A stretch of 39,869 nucleotides of DNA, from assembly GCA_021851325.1 (NCBI GenBank), contig JAJZDZ010000025.1:1-39869 (forward strand), read 5' to 3'. Origin of the DNA: Pseudomonadota bacterium. Lineage in GTDB: Bacteria; Pseudomonadota; Alphaproteobacteria; Micropepsales; Micropepsaceae. The stretch's first letter is position 1. The number at the start of each line of letters is the position of its first letter. This document shows positions 33,040 through 39,869 of the stretch, piece by piece. The notes under the pieces were generated by a model. That model was not told where the DNA came from. It worked only from the letters and a program-made list of their open reading frames with translations, and searched no databases. The position numbers were made by a program, and so were the translations under genes.

Positions 33040-33735
33040 TCAGACTGGGCCGGACTTCTTCACCGGCGAGTAGTCTTCAAACCATCGTACCGCGCTCGCC
33101 GCTACCTCCTCGAGAGCCCCGGGCTCTTCAAAGAGATGACTCGCGCCAGCTACTATTGTCAGGCGCTTGGGTCCCTTAAGATTGGCCAAAGCGTCCTCGT
33201 TGAGCCTGAGCACAGCTGCATCCTGGCCTCCCACCAGCAGCAAGACCGGAACGGCAATTCGGTTTAAATTTTCTCCCGCCAGATCCGGCCTGCCACCACG
33301 TGAAACAACCGCAAATATTCCGGAATCCGGGCGCGCCGCAACCGAGAGCGCGGCGGCGGCGCCAGTACTGGCGCCAAACAGGCCCACTGGAAATCCGAGC
33401 AACTCGTCATTGTCGCTGAGCCAGCGCAGTACCGCAGTCAGCCGCTCGCTCAGAAGACCAATGTCAAAGACTTTCTCCCGACTTTCCGCTTCCTCGGGCG
33501 TGAGCAAATCGAATAGCAGCGTGGCCATACCATGCGCATTGAGAGCACGGGCTACCATCTTGTTTCGGGGGCTAAGACGACTCGACCCACTGCCATGAAC
33601 AAAGACAATAAGTAACGATGCATTCTCCGGGACAACAAGTTTGGCTTCCAGCCCAAACGGAGGAATATGAAATGTCCGCGATGAGACACGTAATGGCAAT
33701 AACAGCTCAGGCTGGCGCCGCCTCTTTGCTACCAT
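33040..33735 (-). CDS. Dienelactone-hydrolase-like alpha/beta hydrolase
   Basis: A 231-residue cytoplasmic alpha/beta hydrolase. The nucleophile elbow is GLFGASTGAAAAL (Ser123), the oxyanion segment is VFVHGSGSSRLSPRN, the acid is probably the Asp of LLVGGQDAAV, and the His lies in VAGASHLFEEPG. It fits the group paired with phosphoribosyltransferases in stress loci. The PRTase gene starts 11 bp after its stop, so they are co-transcribed. Upstream, on the minus strand, is an FNR/FixK-like box centred about 61 bp before the ATG and a -10-like CATGAT, suggesting low-oxygen activation. The ribosome-binding site before the ATG is weak (TTAGGTC). Confidence 0.9.
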   Translation of the reverse strand: MVAKRRRQPELLLPLRVSSRTFHIPPFGLEAKLVVPENASLLIVFVHGSGSSRLSPRNKMVARALNAHGMATLLFDLLTPEEAESREKVFDIGLLSERLTAVLRWLSDNDELLGFPVGLFGASTGAAAALSVAARPDSGIFAVVSRGGRPDLAGENLNRIAVPVLLLVGGQDAAVLRLNEDALANLKGPKRLTIVAGASHLFEEPGALEEVAASAVRWFEDYSPVKKSGPV

Positions 33736-33789
33736 GACCTAAACCGACTTTGATTCAACAGATCATGAAGACGATGCCGCGACAGCGTA

Positions 33790-33803
33790 TTGAGATGCAT
33801 CAA
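33790..33803 (-). promoter_or_regulatory. FNR/FixK-type box upstream of the hydrolase-PRTase operon
   Basis: TTGAGATGCATCAA matches TTGAT-N4-ATCAA with one mismatch and fits TTGA-N6-TCAA exactly. If the box is at -41.5, transcription would start near 33755 on the minus strand, and CATGAT at 33767-33762 would stand at the -10 position, leaving a leader of about 20 nt. The core GATGCATC is repeated at 33826-33833, 32 bp (about three helical turns) further upstream. No FNR/FixK gene is in the window. Confidence 0.55.
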
Positions 33804-33919
33804 TACGATCCGCGCGAAAAGACCAGATGCATCCTGCAACATGGCGCCAGACGGCTATTTGCAACAGTTCGTGCGCAGAACAACTCCTGTCTTTGCGCGC
33901 GAGGTTGCCGCCTCACTTT

Positions 33920-36343
33920 TCAGTGCATGTCGGCCCGGTTAGAAGGCTCGGAGGCAAACTGACGGCGGATAGCGGCAAACTTAAGCAGCCTTGCTTCAAT
34001 ACGCGCATTGATGCTGCCTACGCTGAATTGTCCTTCTGCAACGCGCTCACCCGGCACAAGGCCAGAAAGAATCGACATTCCTTCGTCTATCCTGGACACT
34101 GCATACACGGAAAATGTTCCCGCTCGGCACGCTTCAACGACATCCGCGCGTAGCATCAAATTCGGTATGTTTGCGGCTGGAATAATTACCCCCTGAGATC
34201 CGCAAAGTCCGCGCGCGGCGCATATATCAAAGAAGCCTTCAATTTTCTCGTTGACACCGCCAATCGCCTGTACGCTTCCGTGCTGATTGACCGAGCCAGT
34301 AACAGCGAGATCCTGCCGCAAGGGAATGTCGCCAATTGCTGAAAGCAGCGCATAGAGCTCTGCTGATGATGCGCTATCACCTTCTACTCCGCCATACGAT
34401 TGCTCAAAGACCAGACTCGCGGACAGTGAAATAGGGACATCCAAGGCGTAGCGACCGAGGATAAATCCCGACAGTATCAAAACGCCCTTTGAATGAATCG
34501 GGCCTCCGAGTGCCACTTCGCGTTCAATATCCAGCACCTGACCGGAACCCGGACGAACCCGGGCGGTAATTCGTGTCGGCCTGCCAAAGCGATATCCCCC
34601 CAACTCCAGCACGGACAAACCGTTGATCTGTCCAACGGCCGCGCCTTCAGTATCAATCAGCGCGTAATTACGCAGAATGGACTCTTGCGCACGCTCGCGC
34701 ACGCGGGCATTCCTGCGATCTCTTTCCCGGAGTGCCCGATCCACGTCTTCACGCGCGACCGCCTCGTGTTTCACTGATTCGCTCCAGAACTGCGCCTCCC
34801 TGATGACTTCGATCATGTCGTCGGTAACAAGAGACAGCTTTTCCGCATCATCTGCTAGACGCGCGGCGTGCTCGATGATCCGTTCGATAGCTCCACGTGT
34901 CAGTGACCTTATGCCTTTCCGGGCAGCGGTAAGCGTCAGCTTTTGTGCCAGCGCGACTTCGGTATTCGCAGAGCGGATCATATCCTCGTCAAAATCCGCC
35001 AGTATCTTGAAATACTGTTTGAATTCCGGGTCGTAGCTCGATAGCAGATAGTATAGCATCCGTTCACCGATCAATACGACCTTGACATCCAGCTCTATGG
35101 GATCTGGTTCCAGGGAAATTGTCCCTGCAAGACCCATGAAATGAGTCACATCTTCTATGGTGATTTTCTGCTGCCGCAATGCCCGCTTTAGGGCCGGCCA
35201 GCTGAATGGTTCGGAGAGTAAACTGCGTGCATCTAAAATAAGGTAACCGCCGTTCGCACGCTGGAGGGCTCCGGCCTTGATCAGCCTAAAATCCGTAGTC
35301 AACACTCCCTGGCGTGCAGCATATTCCGTTCGGCCCATGAGATTCACCAGCGTGGGATGAACTTCCTCAACGACTGGTGCACGCTTGTCCTGCACATCAT
35401 GGGTCACAAGGATATTTACCTCATACCTCTCAAGCAGGGATCCCGCACGCGTTTCATCCGGACCCTCGCCTTCAGCGCGGCCAATGAAGACGGCAACGTT
35501 TTCAATCAGATTATCCCGTACCCGCTCCAGATGCGCGACCGCCTTGTCAAGCTCTACAAGGCGTGCGCGAGTTTCATCGATCGAGTGTGCGATAGCGAGC
35601 TTCGCAGTTTCGCGATTCAGCTCACGGATACTATCGCGTAACTCCTTGTCCCACGCCGGGACCTGCCTCAGTATCTTTTCGAGTTCCCCTTCGAGTTCCT
35701 GGATATCGTTCTGAGCTTTCCCACGTCTCTCGGCAGGCCAGCTATTGAATTCCTCGGGGGGAACGATCTGTCCTTCATGTACCGGTGCGATACCAAATCC
35801 CATGGGCGTCCTGAGGATTGTGAGTCCCTTCTGCGCTGCCCTTTCACCAAGCTTTGAGAATGCCTCGACCTGCTTCCGGCGGACAGCTTCCTCCACAGCG
35901 GTGCGATGCGATCGATAGTCCTCCTTCTCGAAGGCGGACGGAAGGGCGACTCGAAGATCGGAAATAAGGGCGTGCATGGCATCACGAAACTGCGGAGCGC
36001 GCCCAGTGGGAAGGTCGATTGCTACGGGTTTGTGGGGTTCGTCGAAATTGTAGACATAGACTATGTCGGACGGTGAAGCCTTTCTGAGAGACGCCCGATT
36101 TAACATGTCCCGCACTATGTCACGCAAGCCATTGTCGATTTTGCCGGTTACAAAGAGGTTGAACCCGTCGTCCTTTAGCTGGGTGGCAAGATTAATGGCA
36201 TCCAATGCGCGGGTCTGTCCAACGAGACTTTGCGACATCTCTGTATCAGTGACAGTAGCAAATTCGATTTCTGGCAGTTCCGTCCTCCGGTAGAGCGCGT
36301 CAGAGGGAAGAGGCCTGATGACCTGCGACGGATAATTTTCCAT
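33920..36343 (-). CDS. Lon-like ATP-dependent protease (AAA_32/LonB-like group) with degenerate P-loop
   Basis: A 807-residue protein: an N-terminal AAA-like part interrupted by a long coiled-coil insertion (about 150-290, rich in Glu, Arg and Ala), then a C-terminal Lon peptidase domain. The Ser-Lys dyad is intact: Ser657 in GGVEGDSASSAEL and Lys700 in GGVNEKIEGFF, with the same 43-residue spacing as classical Lon. The Walker A position reads TGKIDNGLRD (about 66-75), which lacks the P-loop Lys; Walker B-like YLILDARSLL is present. No Lon N-terminal substrate domain. ATG at 36343 has GTGAG at 6 nt. Such proteases accompany PRTase/hydrolase pairs in stress loci. The hydrolase gene follows after 184 bp. 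Confidence 0.9.
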   Translation of the reverse strand: MENYPSQVIRPLPSDALYRRTELPEIEFATVTDTEMSQSLVGQTRALDAINLATQLKDDGFNLFVTGKIDNGLRDIVRDMLNRASLRKASPSDIVYVYNFDEPHKPVAIDLPTGRAPQFRDAMHALISDLRVALPSAFEKEDYRSHRTAVEEAVRRKQVEAFSKLGERAAQKGLTILRTPMGFGIAPVHEGQIVPPEEFNSWPAERRGKAQNDIQELEGELEKILRQVPAWDKELRDSIRELNRETAKLAIAHSIDETRARLVELDKAVAHLERVRDNLIENVAVFIGRAEGEGPDETRAGSLLERYEVNILVTHDVQDKRAPVVEEVHPTLVNLMGRTEYAARQGVLTTDFRLIKAGALQRANGGYLILDARSLLSEPFSWPALKRALRQQKITIEDVTHFMGLAGTISLEPDPIELDVKVVLIGERMLYYLLSSYDPEFKQYFKILADFDEDMIRSANTEVALAQKLTLTAARKGIRSLTRGAIERIIEHAARLADDAEKLSLVTDDMIEVIREAQFWSESVKHEAVAREDVDRALRERDRRNARVRERAQESILRNYALIDTEGAAVGQINGLSVLELGGYRFGRPTRITARVRPGSGQVLDIEREVALGGPIHSKGVLILSGFILGRYALDVPISLSASLVFEQSYGGVEGDSASSAELYALLSAIGDIPLRQDLAVTGSVNQHGSVQAIGGVNEKIEGFFDICAARGLCGSQGVIIPAANIPNLMLRADVVEACRAGTFSVYAVSRIDEGMSILSGLVPGERVAEGQFSVGSINARIEARLLKFAAIRRQFASEPSNRADMH

Positions 36344-36824
36344 GAAAGCTCACTTGTCTTTTGCCTAGCTATTTTGTGGAACAAGGCCCTGGTGCCAGCT
36401 TTACCGCCTGCGGAGTTCTCATTTTCATGAATTTGGTTCATGGCTCTTCGGAGTATGCGCTTAGGACATTTTTCAACTTCCAGCTGATCCTTGGGGGTCG
36501 CCTCGCGCGTAATTCACACGAGCGGGTTTGTCGTACAGGCGGCTTCGTTGAGGAAGTGACAATCAGGAAGGAATGAAGGGCGCAGGTTCAGGCACCACCT
36601 TCGGATCCCGGCGCGCGCAATACTCCGTTGCTTACCTTCATTTAGCTTATGCTGGTCGTCTGAGGCGACGTTGCCTTAGATCAATTTTCTGATCTCTGGC
36701 GACGGCAGGTCACTTGGGATCGCCACGGGTTGGGTTTGGTCATGGTAGAGATCTGCGAAGGGCTTCTGTCAGCGGCACTACTGATGCTTTGAGGCTATCG
36801 CTGTAGCGAAGACTTGTTTACGCC
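36344..36824. other. 481-bp intergenic region, no gene seen
   Basis: Between the Lon-like start and the MmyB-like regulator stop, both on minus, so it should contain the protease promoter, which I could not place with confidence. TTCATGAA is present near 36425. TTGCCTTAGATCAA at 36671-36684 matches the FNR/FixK pattern TTG-N8-CAA with an ATCAA right half, but it is about 330 bp from the protease start. TCGCT-GT-AGCGA at 36798-36809 is a short hairpin just past the regulator stop. AT content is a little higher than in the flanks. Confidence 0.45.
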
Positions 36825-37670
36825 TTAGGCAAGCGTTCCATTTTCTAACGCGGCTTTGAGTTTGGTAAGATCCTGCGACGTAGCCGGATTATAGACAACC
36901 ATTGAGAGGTCTGTTCGACCATCAACCGCAAAGACAGAGAGCTCGAAAGCAAGCTGTCCGAGTAAAGGATGTCGGACGTGCTTGATGGCATCACCATGGA
37001 CGCCACGCGGAGTCGCCTCACGCCACATCTTCTCGAACTCGGGGCTGAATTGGCGGAGTTCCTGAAGTAGCGGTTCAACAACTGCAGAGGCCCCGGCACG
37101 AATAGTGTCGGCCCGAAATGAGCCGAGGGCGAAGCGCGCAACGCTGTCCCAGTCATATTGAGAGCTGCGCGCGCGCGGATCAAGAAACAGAAAGCGCAAG
37201 ATATTGCGTTGGCCTGGAGGAAGTTTTCCGTAGTCGATCTGCGTCACCGTCGCGGCCCGGTTCCAGGCAAGTACATCCCATATGGCCGTACGTATCAGGG
37301 CAGGAACGGGATCCAGCGCATCGAGTACCCGCTGCAGACGCGGGGTGACACTGTCACTTTTGTGGAAACGGGCGTCAGGGGGCCGTCCGAGCGCGAGCAG
37401 AAAGAGGTGTTCGCGCTCGACCTCGGTCAACGCGAGAGCGCTCGCAATCCGATCCAGTACGTCCGCGGAGGGGGCACCGCCTCGACCCTGCTCAAGCCAG
37501 GTATACCAGGTTGGGCTAATATTCGCGCGCTGCGCTACTTCCTCACGTCGCAAACCTGGCGTACGCCGACGCGCACTCGGAAAGCCAAGCGCCGCCGGGT
37601 CGAGCTTGCTGCGTCTGTCTTTGAGATAGGCCCCGAGCCCCCCGGCATAAATGGTACTGCGCTCGCTCAT
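36825..37670 (-). CDS. MmyB-like HTH transcriptional regulator
   Basis: A 281-residue regulator: N-terminal XRE-type HTH with the signature RRTPGLRREEVAQRANISPTWYTWLEQGR, then the MmyB-like ligand-binding (PAS-like) domain from about 105, seen in PALIRTAIWDVLAWNRAA, FLFLDPRARSSQYDWDSVARFALGSFR and HPLLGQLAFELSVF. This family is commonly divergent from, and regulates, a neighbouring SDR or oxidoreductase gene; here it is divergent from the SDR gene at 37764 with a 93-bp shared control region. Ligands are thought to be fatty-acid-like. The ATG at 37670 gives the normal N-terminus. Confidence 0.94.
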   Translation of the reverse strand: MSERSTIYAGGLGAYLKDRRSKLDPAALGFPSARRRTPGLRREEVAQRANISPTWYTWLEQGRGGAPSADVLDRIASALALTEVEREHLFLLALGRPPDARFHKSDSVTPRLQRVLDALDPVPALIRTAIWDVLAWNRAATVTQIDYGKLPPGQRNILRFLFLDPRARSSQYDWDSVARFALGSFRADTIRAGASAVVEPLLQELRQFSPEFEKMWREATPRGVHGDAIKHVRHPLLGQLAFELSVFAVDGRTDLSMVVYNPATSQDLTKLKAALENGTLA

Positions 37671-37763
37671 CCTGTTAGTCTCATTACTAGTATAAGATCA
37701 CTACTTTACTACAATATCAGGATATTTGAGATTTGTTACCGAGCTGAATTGGAGGCCATTCTC
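37671..37763. promoter_or_regulatory. Divergent control region with AT-rich operators
   Basis: This 93-bp gap is notably AT-rich. It contains AATATC-AG-GATATT (37713-37726), a symmetric 14-bp site, and the palindrome TACTAGTA (37685-37692). On plus, TACAAT (37710-37715) is a good -10 for the SDR gene and overlaps the symmetric site; on minus, TATACT across the TACTAGTA palindrome is a good -10 for the regulator. Neither has a strong -35. The layout fits repression of both directions by the MmyB-like protein. Confidence 0.5.
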
Positions 37764-38672
37764 GTGCGCATTTTTGTAACCGGAGCCACAGGAAATATTG
37801 GTTCCTATGTCGTCGCGGACCTCATTGCGGCTGGCCACGAGGTTGTCGGGCTTTGCCGCTCGGAGAAAAAGGCACCCAGGCTGGCCGCTGCTGGTGCGGA
37901 AGTGCTGCCCGGTTCGCTCGAGGACCTGAATGGGCTTAGGGCCGCGGCGGTGCGCTGCGACGGCGTCATTCACCTCGCCTTCAACCACGACTTTTCGCGC
38001 TATCTCCAGAACTGTGAAGACGACCGCCGGGTCATCGCGACGCTGGGCTCAGCGCTCGCTGGCTCCAGCCGCCCCCTGATCGTAACCTCGGGAACCGCTG
38101 TGGCCAGCGCCAGCGCCGGTCAACCTGCGCAGGAGGATGATGCAGCGGTGAGCTCTTTTATCTCGCCCCGCGCGGCGTCTGAGGAAGCCGCGGCCCTGAT
38201 CGCAGCAGAGGGTATCAATGTCTCCGTAGTACGCCTTCCCCAGGTTCACGATCGGGTAACACAGGGCTTTATAACCCCGCTGATCGCCGCGTGTTGCAAT
38301 GCGGGTGCATGCGCTTATGTCGGAACCGGAAGCAATCGCTGGCCGGCAGTACACATGCGGGATGCTGCTCGCCTGTACCGGCTGGCGATTGAACGGGCGG
38401 AGCCGTCGGCGATATATCATGCTGTGGCTGAGGAAGGCATCAGGATGCGGGATATTTTATCTGCCATTCAGTTGCGCCTTAAGCTCCCCGTTCGCAGCGT
38501 GACTGCAGAGGTGGCCCAATCGCATTTTGGCTGGCTCGCCCCTTTCGTAGCCCTCGACATGCCCGCGACGAGCCTCATAACGCAGACAAAGCTTGGATGG
38601 CATCCGCAGGAACAGGGCTTGCTGTCCGATCTTGAGAACCTGGAGTTACCAGCCCCTCTGCCGCCTTCGTGA
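37764..38672 (+). CDS. SDR-family NAD(P)-dependent oxidoreductase/epimerase-like protein
   Basis: An atypical/extended SDR protein of 302 residues: RIFVTGATGNIGSYVVADLIAAGHEVVGLCRS is the N-terminal Rossmann strand and dinucleotide loop, followed by GSLEDLNGLRAA and GVIHLAFNHDFS. The family's Tyr-x-x-x-Lys is not evident: after LIVTSGTAVAS comes ISPRAASEEAAALIAAEGINVSVVRLPQVHD, where the position reads Ser/Glu-like. I chose the GTG at 37764 because GGAGG stands 8 nt upstream and the protein then begins at the first strand; further upstream the frame runs antisense through the regulator gene. Likely regulated by the divergent MmyB-like protein. Confidence 0.9.
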   Translation: MRIFVTGATGNIGSYVVADLIAAGHEVVGLCRSEKKAPRLAAAGAEVLPGSLEDLNGLRAAAVRCDGVIHLAFNHDFSRYLQNCEDDRRVIATLGSALAGSSRPLIVTSGTAVASASAGQPAQEDDAAVSSFISPRAASEEAAALIAAEGINVSVVRLPQVHDRVTQGFITPLIAACCNAGACAYVGTGSNRWPAVHMRDAARLYRLAIERAEPSAIYHAVAEEGIRMRDILSAIQLRLKLPVRSVTAEVAQSHFGWLAPFVALDMPATSLITQTKLGWHPQEQGLLSDLENLELPAPLPPS

Positions 38673-38856
38673 GATTGGAAGGGTGGCCAGTAATCGACCA
38701 GCCACCGCTTTATGACCTAACCCAGCGGAAGCTGCGCTCAAGTTGGGGACAGAAGCGTTCTTTTCCATCGTCCATTTTCCTGGATGAGCCTATGCCGTTG
38801 ACCTGTGCAGATATTCTAGGCTGAGTTGCGCCCACAGAACGCTGGGATCAACTGTC
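38673..38856. other. Intergenic stretch with a terminator-like hairpin
   Basis: GGTGGC (38682-38687) and GCCACC (38701-38706) form a stem with a 13-nt loop directly after the SDR stop, followed by GCTTTATG. This may end the SDR transcript. A promoter for the flavin oxidoreductase gene probably lies in 38780-38830, where TTGACC and TATTCT occur but at wrong spacing to each other. Confidence 0.4.
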
Positions 38857-39869
38857 ATGGACCTCACTATCGCCGCTCCCTACACTCTGCCGTGCGGGGT
38901 CGTCCTCAAAAACCGCCTCGCCAAGGCGGCGATGACCGAGGGGCTGGCTGATCCGCGCAACAGCGCCACTGCACACCATGCTCGGCTCTACCGCCGCTGG
39001 GCCGAAGGCGGGGCAGGCATGCTCTTGACTGGCAATGTACAGGTTGACCGCCGCCATCTCGAACGTCCCGGCAATATTGCCCTTGATGGATCCCTTTCAG
39101 CGGAAGCTCTGGATGCCCTGCGTGCCTTCGCGCGCGCCGGAACAAGCAATGATACCCAGTTATGGATGCAGATCAGCCATGCTGGACGCCAGACCCCGGC
39201 TACCGTGAACAAGACTCCCCTGGCACCATCCGCCGTTGGCCTCGTTATGCCTGGAGGACAGTTTGGCCAGCCCCGCGCCATGACCGAGGATGAAATCCTC
39301 GACGTCATCGCACGCTTTGCTCACGCCGCCACGCTCGCACGCGAGACAGGATTCTCTGGAGTGCAGATTCATTCTGCTCATGGCTATCTGCTTTCCGAAT
39401 TTCTGTCGCCTGATGTGAACCAGCGCACAGATGCCTGGGGAGGCAGCCTCGAAAATCGCGCCCGCCTCCTGCTCGAGACCACCCGGGCCGTCCGCAGGGC
39501 GGTTGGCTCTGACTTTCCAATCTCGGTCAAGCTGAACTCGGCCGATTTCCAGCGCGGCGGGTTCAGCCACGAAGATGCCATCGCCGTAGCAACCTGGCTC
39601 GATGCCGAAGCCATCGATCTCCTGGAAATTTCCGGAGGCACATATGAACAGCCACGCCTGATTGGTCGGGACGATCTTACCTTGCATCCGGAAAAGGCTG
39701 AGGCGCGACGGGAAAGCACGATCGCACGCGAGGCCTATTTCCTCGCCTATGCAGAAGATATTCGTCGCGCGGTGAAGATGCCACTGATGGTAACGGGCGG
39801 CTTTCGCAGCGCTGCAGGGATGAATGCAGCCCTTGCGTCCGGTGCCACCGATGTTATTGGCATCGGGCG
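38857..39869 (+). CDS. Old Yellow Enzyme-family NADH:flavin oxidoreductase (3' end cut by window)
   Basis: FMN-dependent ene-reductase; 337 residues are visible and the gene runs off the right edge. TIM-barrel landmarks are in order: YTLPCGVVLKNRLAKAAMTEGLAD, GGAGMLLTGNVQVDRRHLERPGN, LWMQISHAGRQTPA, the substrate-binding pair in GVQIHSAHGYLLSEFLSP (HSAH), then NQRTDAWGGSLENRARLLLE, ISVKLNSADFQRGGF and the FMN phosphate region MVTGGFRS. The N-terminus is complete from ATG 38857 (GGGA about 10 nt upstream). It follows the SDR gene on the same strand after 184 bp, and may share control with it. Confidence 0.93.
   Translation, partial: MDLTIAAPYTLPCGVVLKNRLAKAAMTEGLADPRNSATAHHARLYRRWAEGGAGMLLTGNVQVDRRHLERPGNIALDGSLSAEALDALRAFARAGTSNDTQLWMQISHAGRQTPATVNKTPLAPSAVGLVMPGGQFGQPRAMTEDEILDVIARFAHAATLARETGFSGVQIHSAHGYLLSEFLSPDVNQRTDAWGGSLENRARLLLETTRAVRRAVGSDFPISVKLNSADFQRGGFSHEDAIAVATWLDAEAIDLLEISGGTYEQPRLIGRDDLTLHPEKAEARRESTIAREAYFLAYAEDIRRAVKMPLMVTGGFRSAAGMNAALASGATDVIGIG

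Noticed and set aside
36671..36684. Second FNR/FixK-type box for the Lon-like gene
   Set aside because: The left half is weak and it is about 330 bp from the start codon, so it was kept only as a remark in the region entry.
37158..37763. Extended N-terminus of the SDR gene
   Set aside because: This part is antisense to the MmyB-like regulator; GGAGG before GTG 37764 and the Rossmann strand define the start.
1..39869. CRISPR arrays, insertion sequences, prophage or toxin-antitoxin genes
   Set aside because: No spaced direct repeats, no transposase, integrase or phage motifs and no small toxin/antitoxin pair were recognised on either strand.

Overview
The window is GC-rich and densely coded and reads as a chromosomal segment of an alphaproteobacterium. 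The pointers are protein types: a class I lysyl-tRNA synthetase, a roughly 376-residue two-part dCTP deaminase, a CnoX-type thioredoxin that keeps CGPC, a cysteine-poor Trm112 protein, and an HTH/S24 regulator of a form I know mainly from this class. A TonB-dependent receptor with an AxA signal peptide shows a Gram-negative envelope. Genus and order cannot be decided from the sequence. I saw no tRNA, rRNA, CRISPR array, transposase or integrase.

Positions 1-10446 are almost all on the minus strand: the 5' part of a TonB-dependent receptor, two membrane proteins of unknown role, dCTP deaminase, a DinG-type Fe-S helicase with what looks like a dead exonuclease domain, and a histidine kinase whose own receiver and Hpt domains have lost their phospho-accepting residues. 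Positions 10515-14633 hold class I lysS with an overlapping secreted helical protein, an S24-type regulator that has lost its catalytic dyad, and pyrD. Positions 14658-17229 form a divergent module: two overlapping PaaI-like thioesterases on minus, and a TetR regulator overlapping a quinone oxidoreductase on plus, with a perfect 13-bp palindrome on the TetR promoter.

Positions 17226-25966 are a long minus-strand block: leuD-leuB; cnoX, Lon-substrate domain, Trm112 and DUF971; lemA with two TPM-domain genes; and a two-gene O-acylation unit (MBOAT plus an SGNH-like partner). An 810-bp gap with no convincing gene leads to a large secreted protein with about eleven BNR/Asp-box repeats (26777-29968).

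Positions 30003-36343 (minus) hold a Lon-like protease with a degenerate P-loop, an alpha/beta hydrolase and a phosphoribosyltransferase in tandem, a saccharopine-dehydrogenase-like protein and a HAD phosphatase. The hydrolase/phosphoribosyltransferase pair occurs elsewhere as a single fused protein in hypoxia and stress loci. Here it is preceded by a near-consensus FNR/FixK-type box placed at about -41.5 of a plausible promoter. The window ends with an MmyB-like regulator divergent from an SDR protein (GTG start) and an incomplete Old Yellow Enzyme gene.

The candidates I consider most worth testing are the oxygen-responsive stress module (32345-36343) and three proteins that keep a fold but have lost the chemistry: the kinase relay domains, the S24 regulator and the DinG N-terminus.
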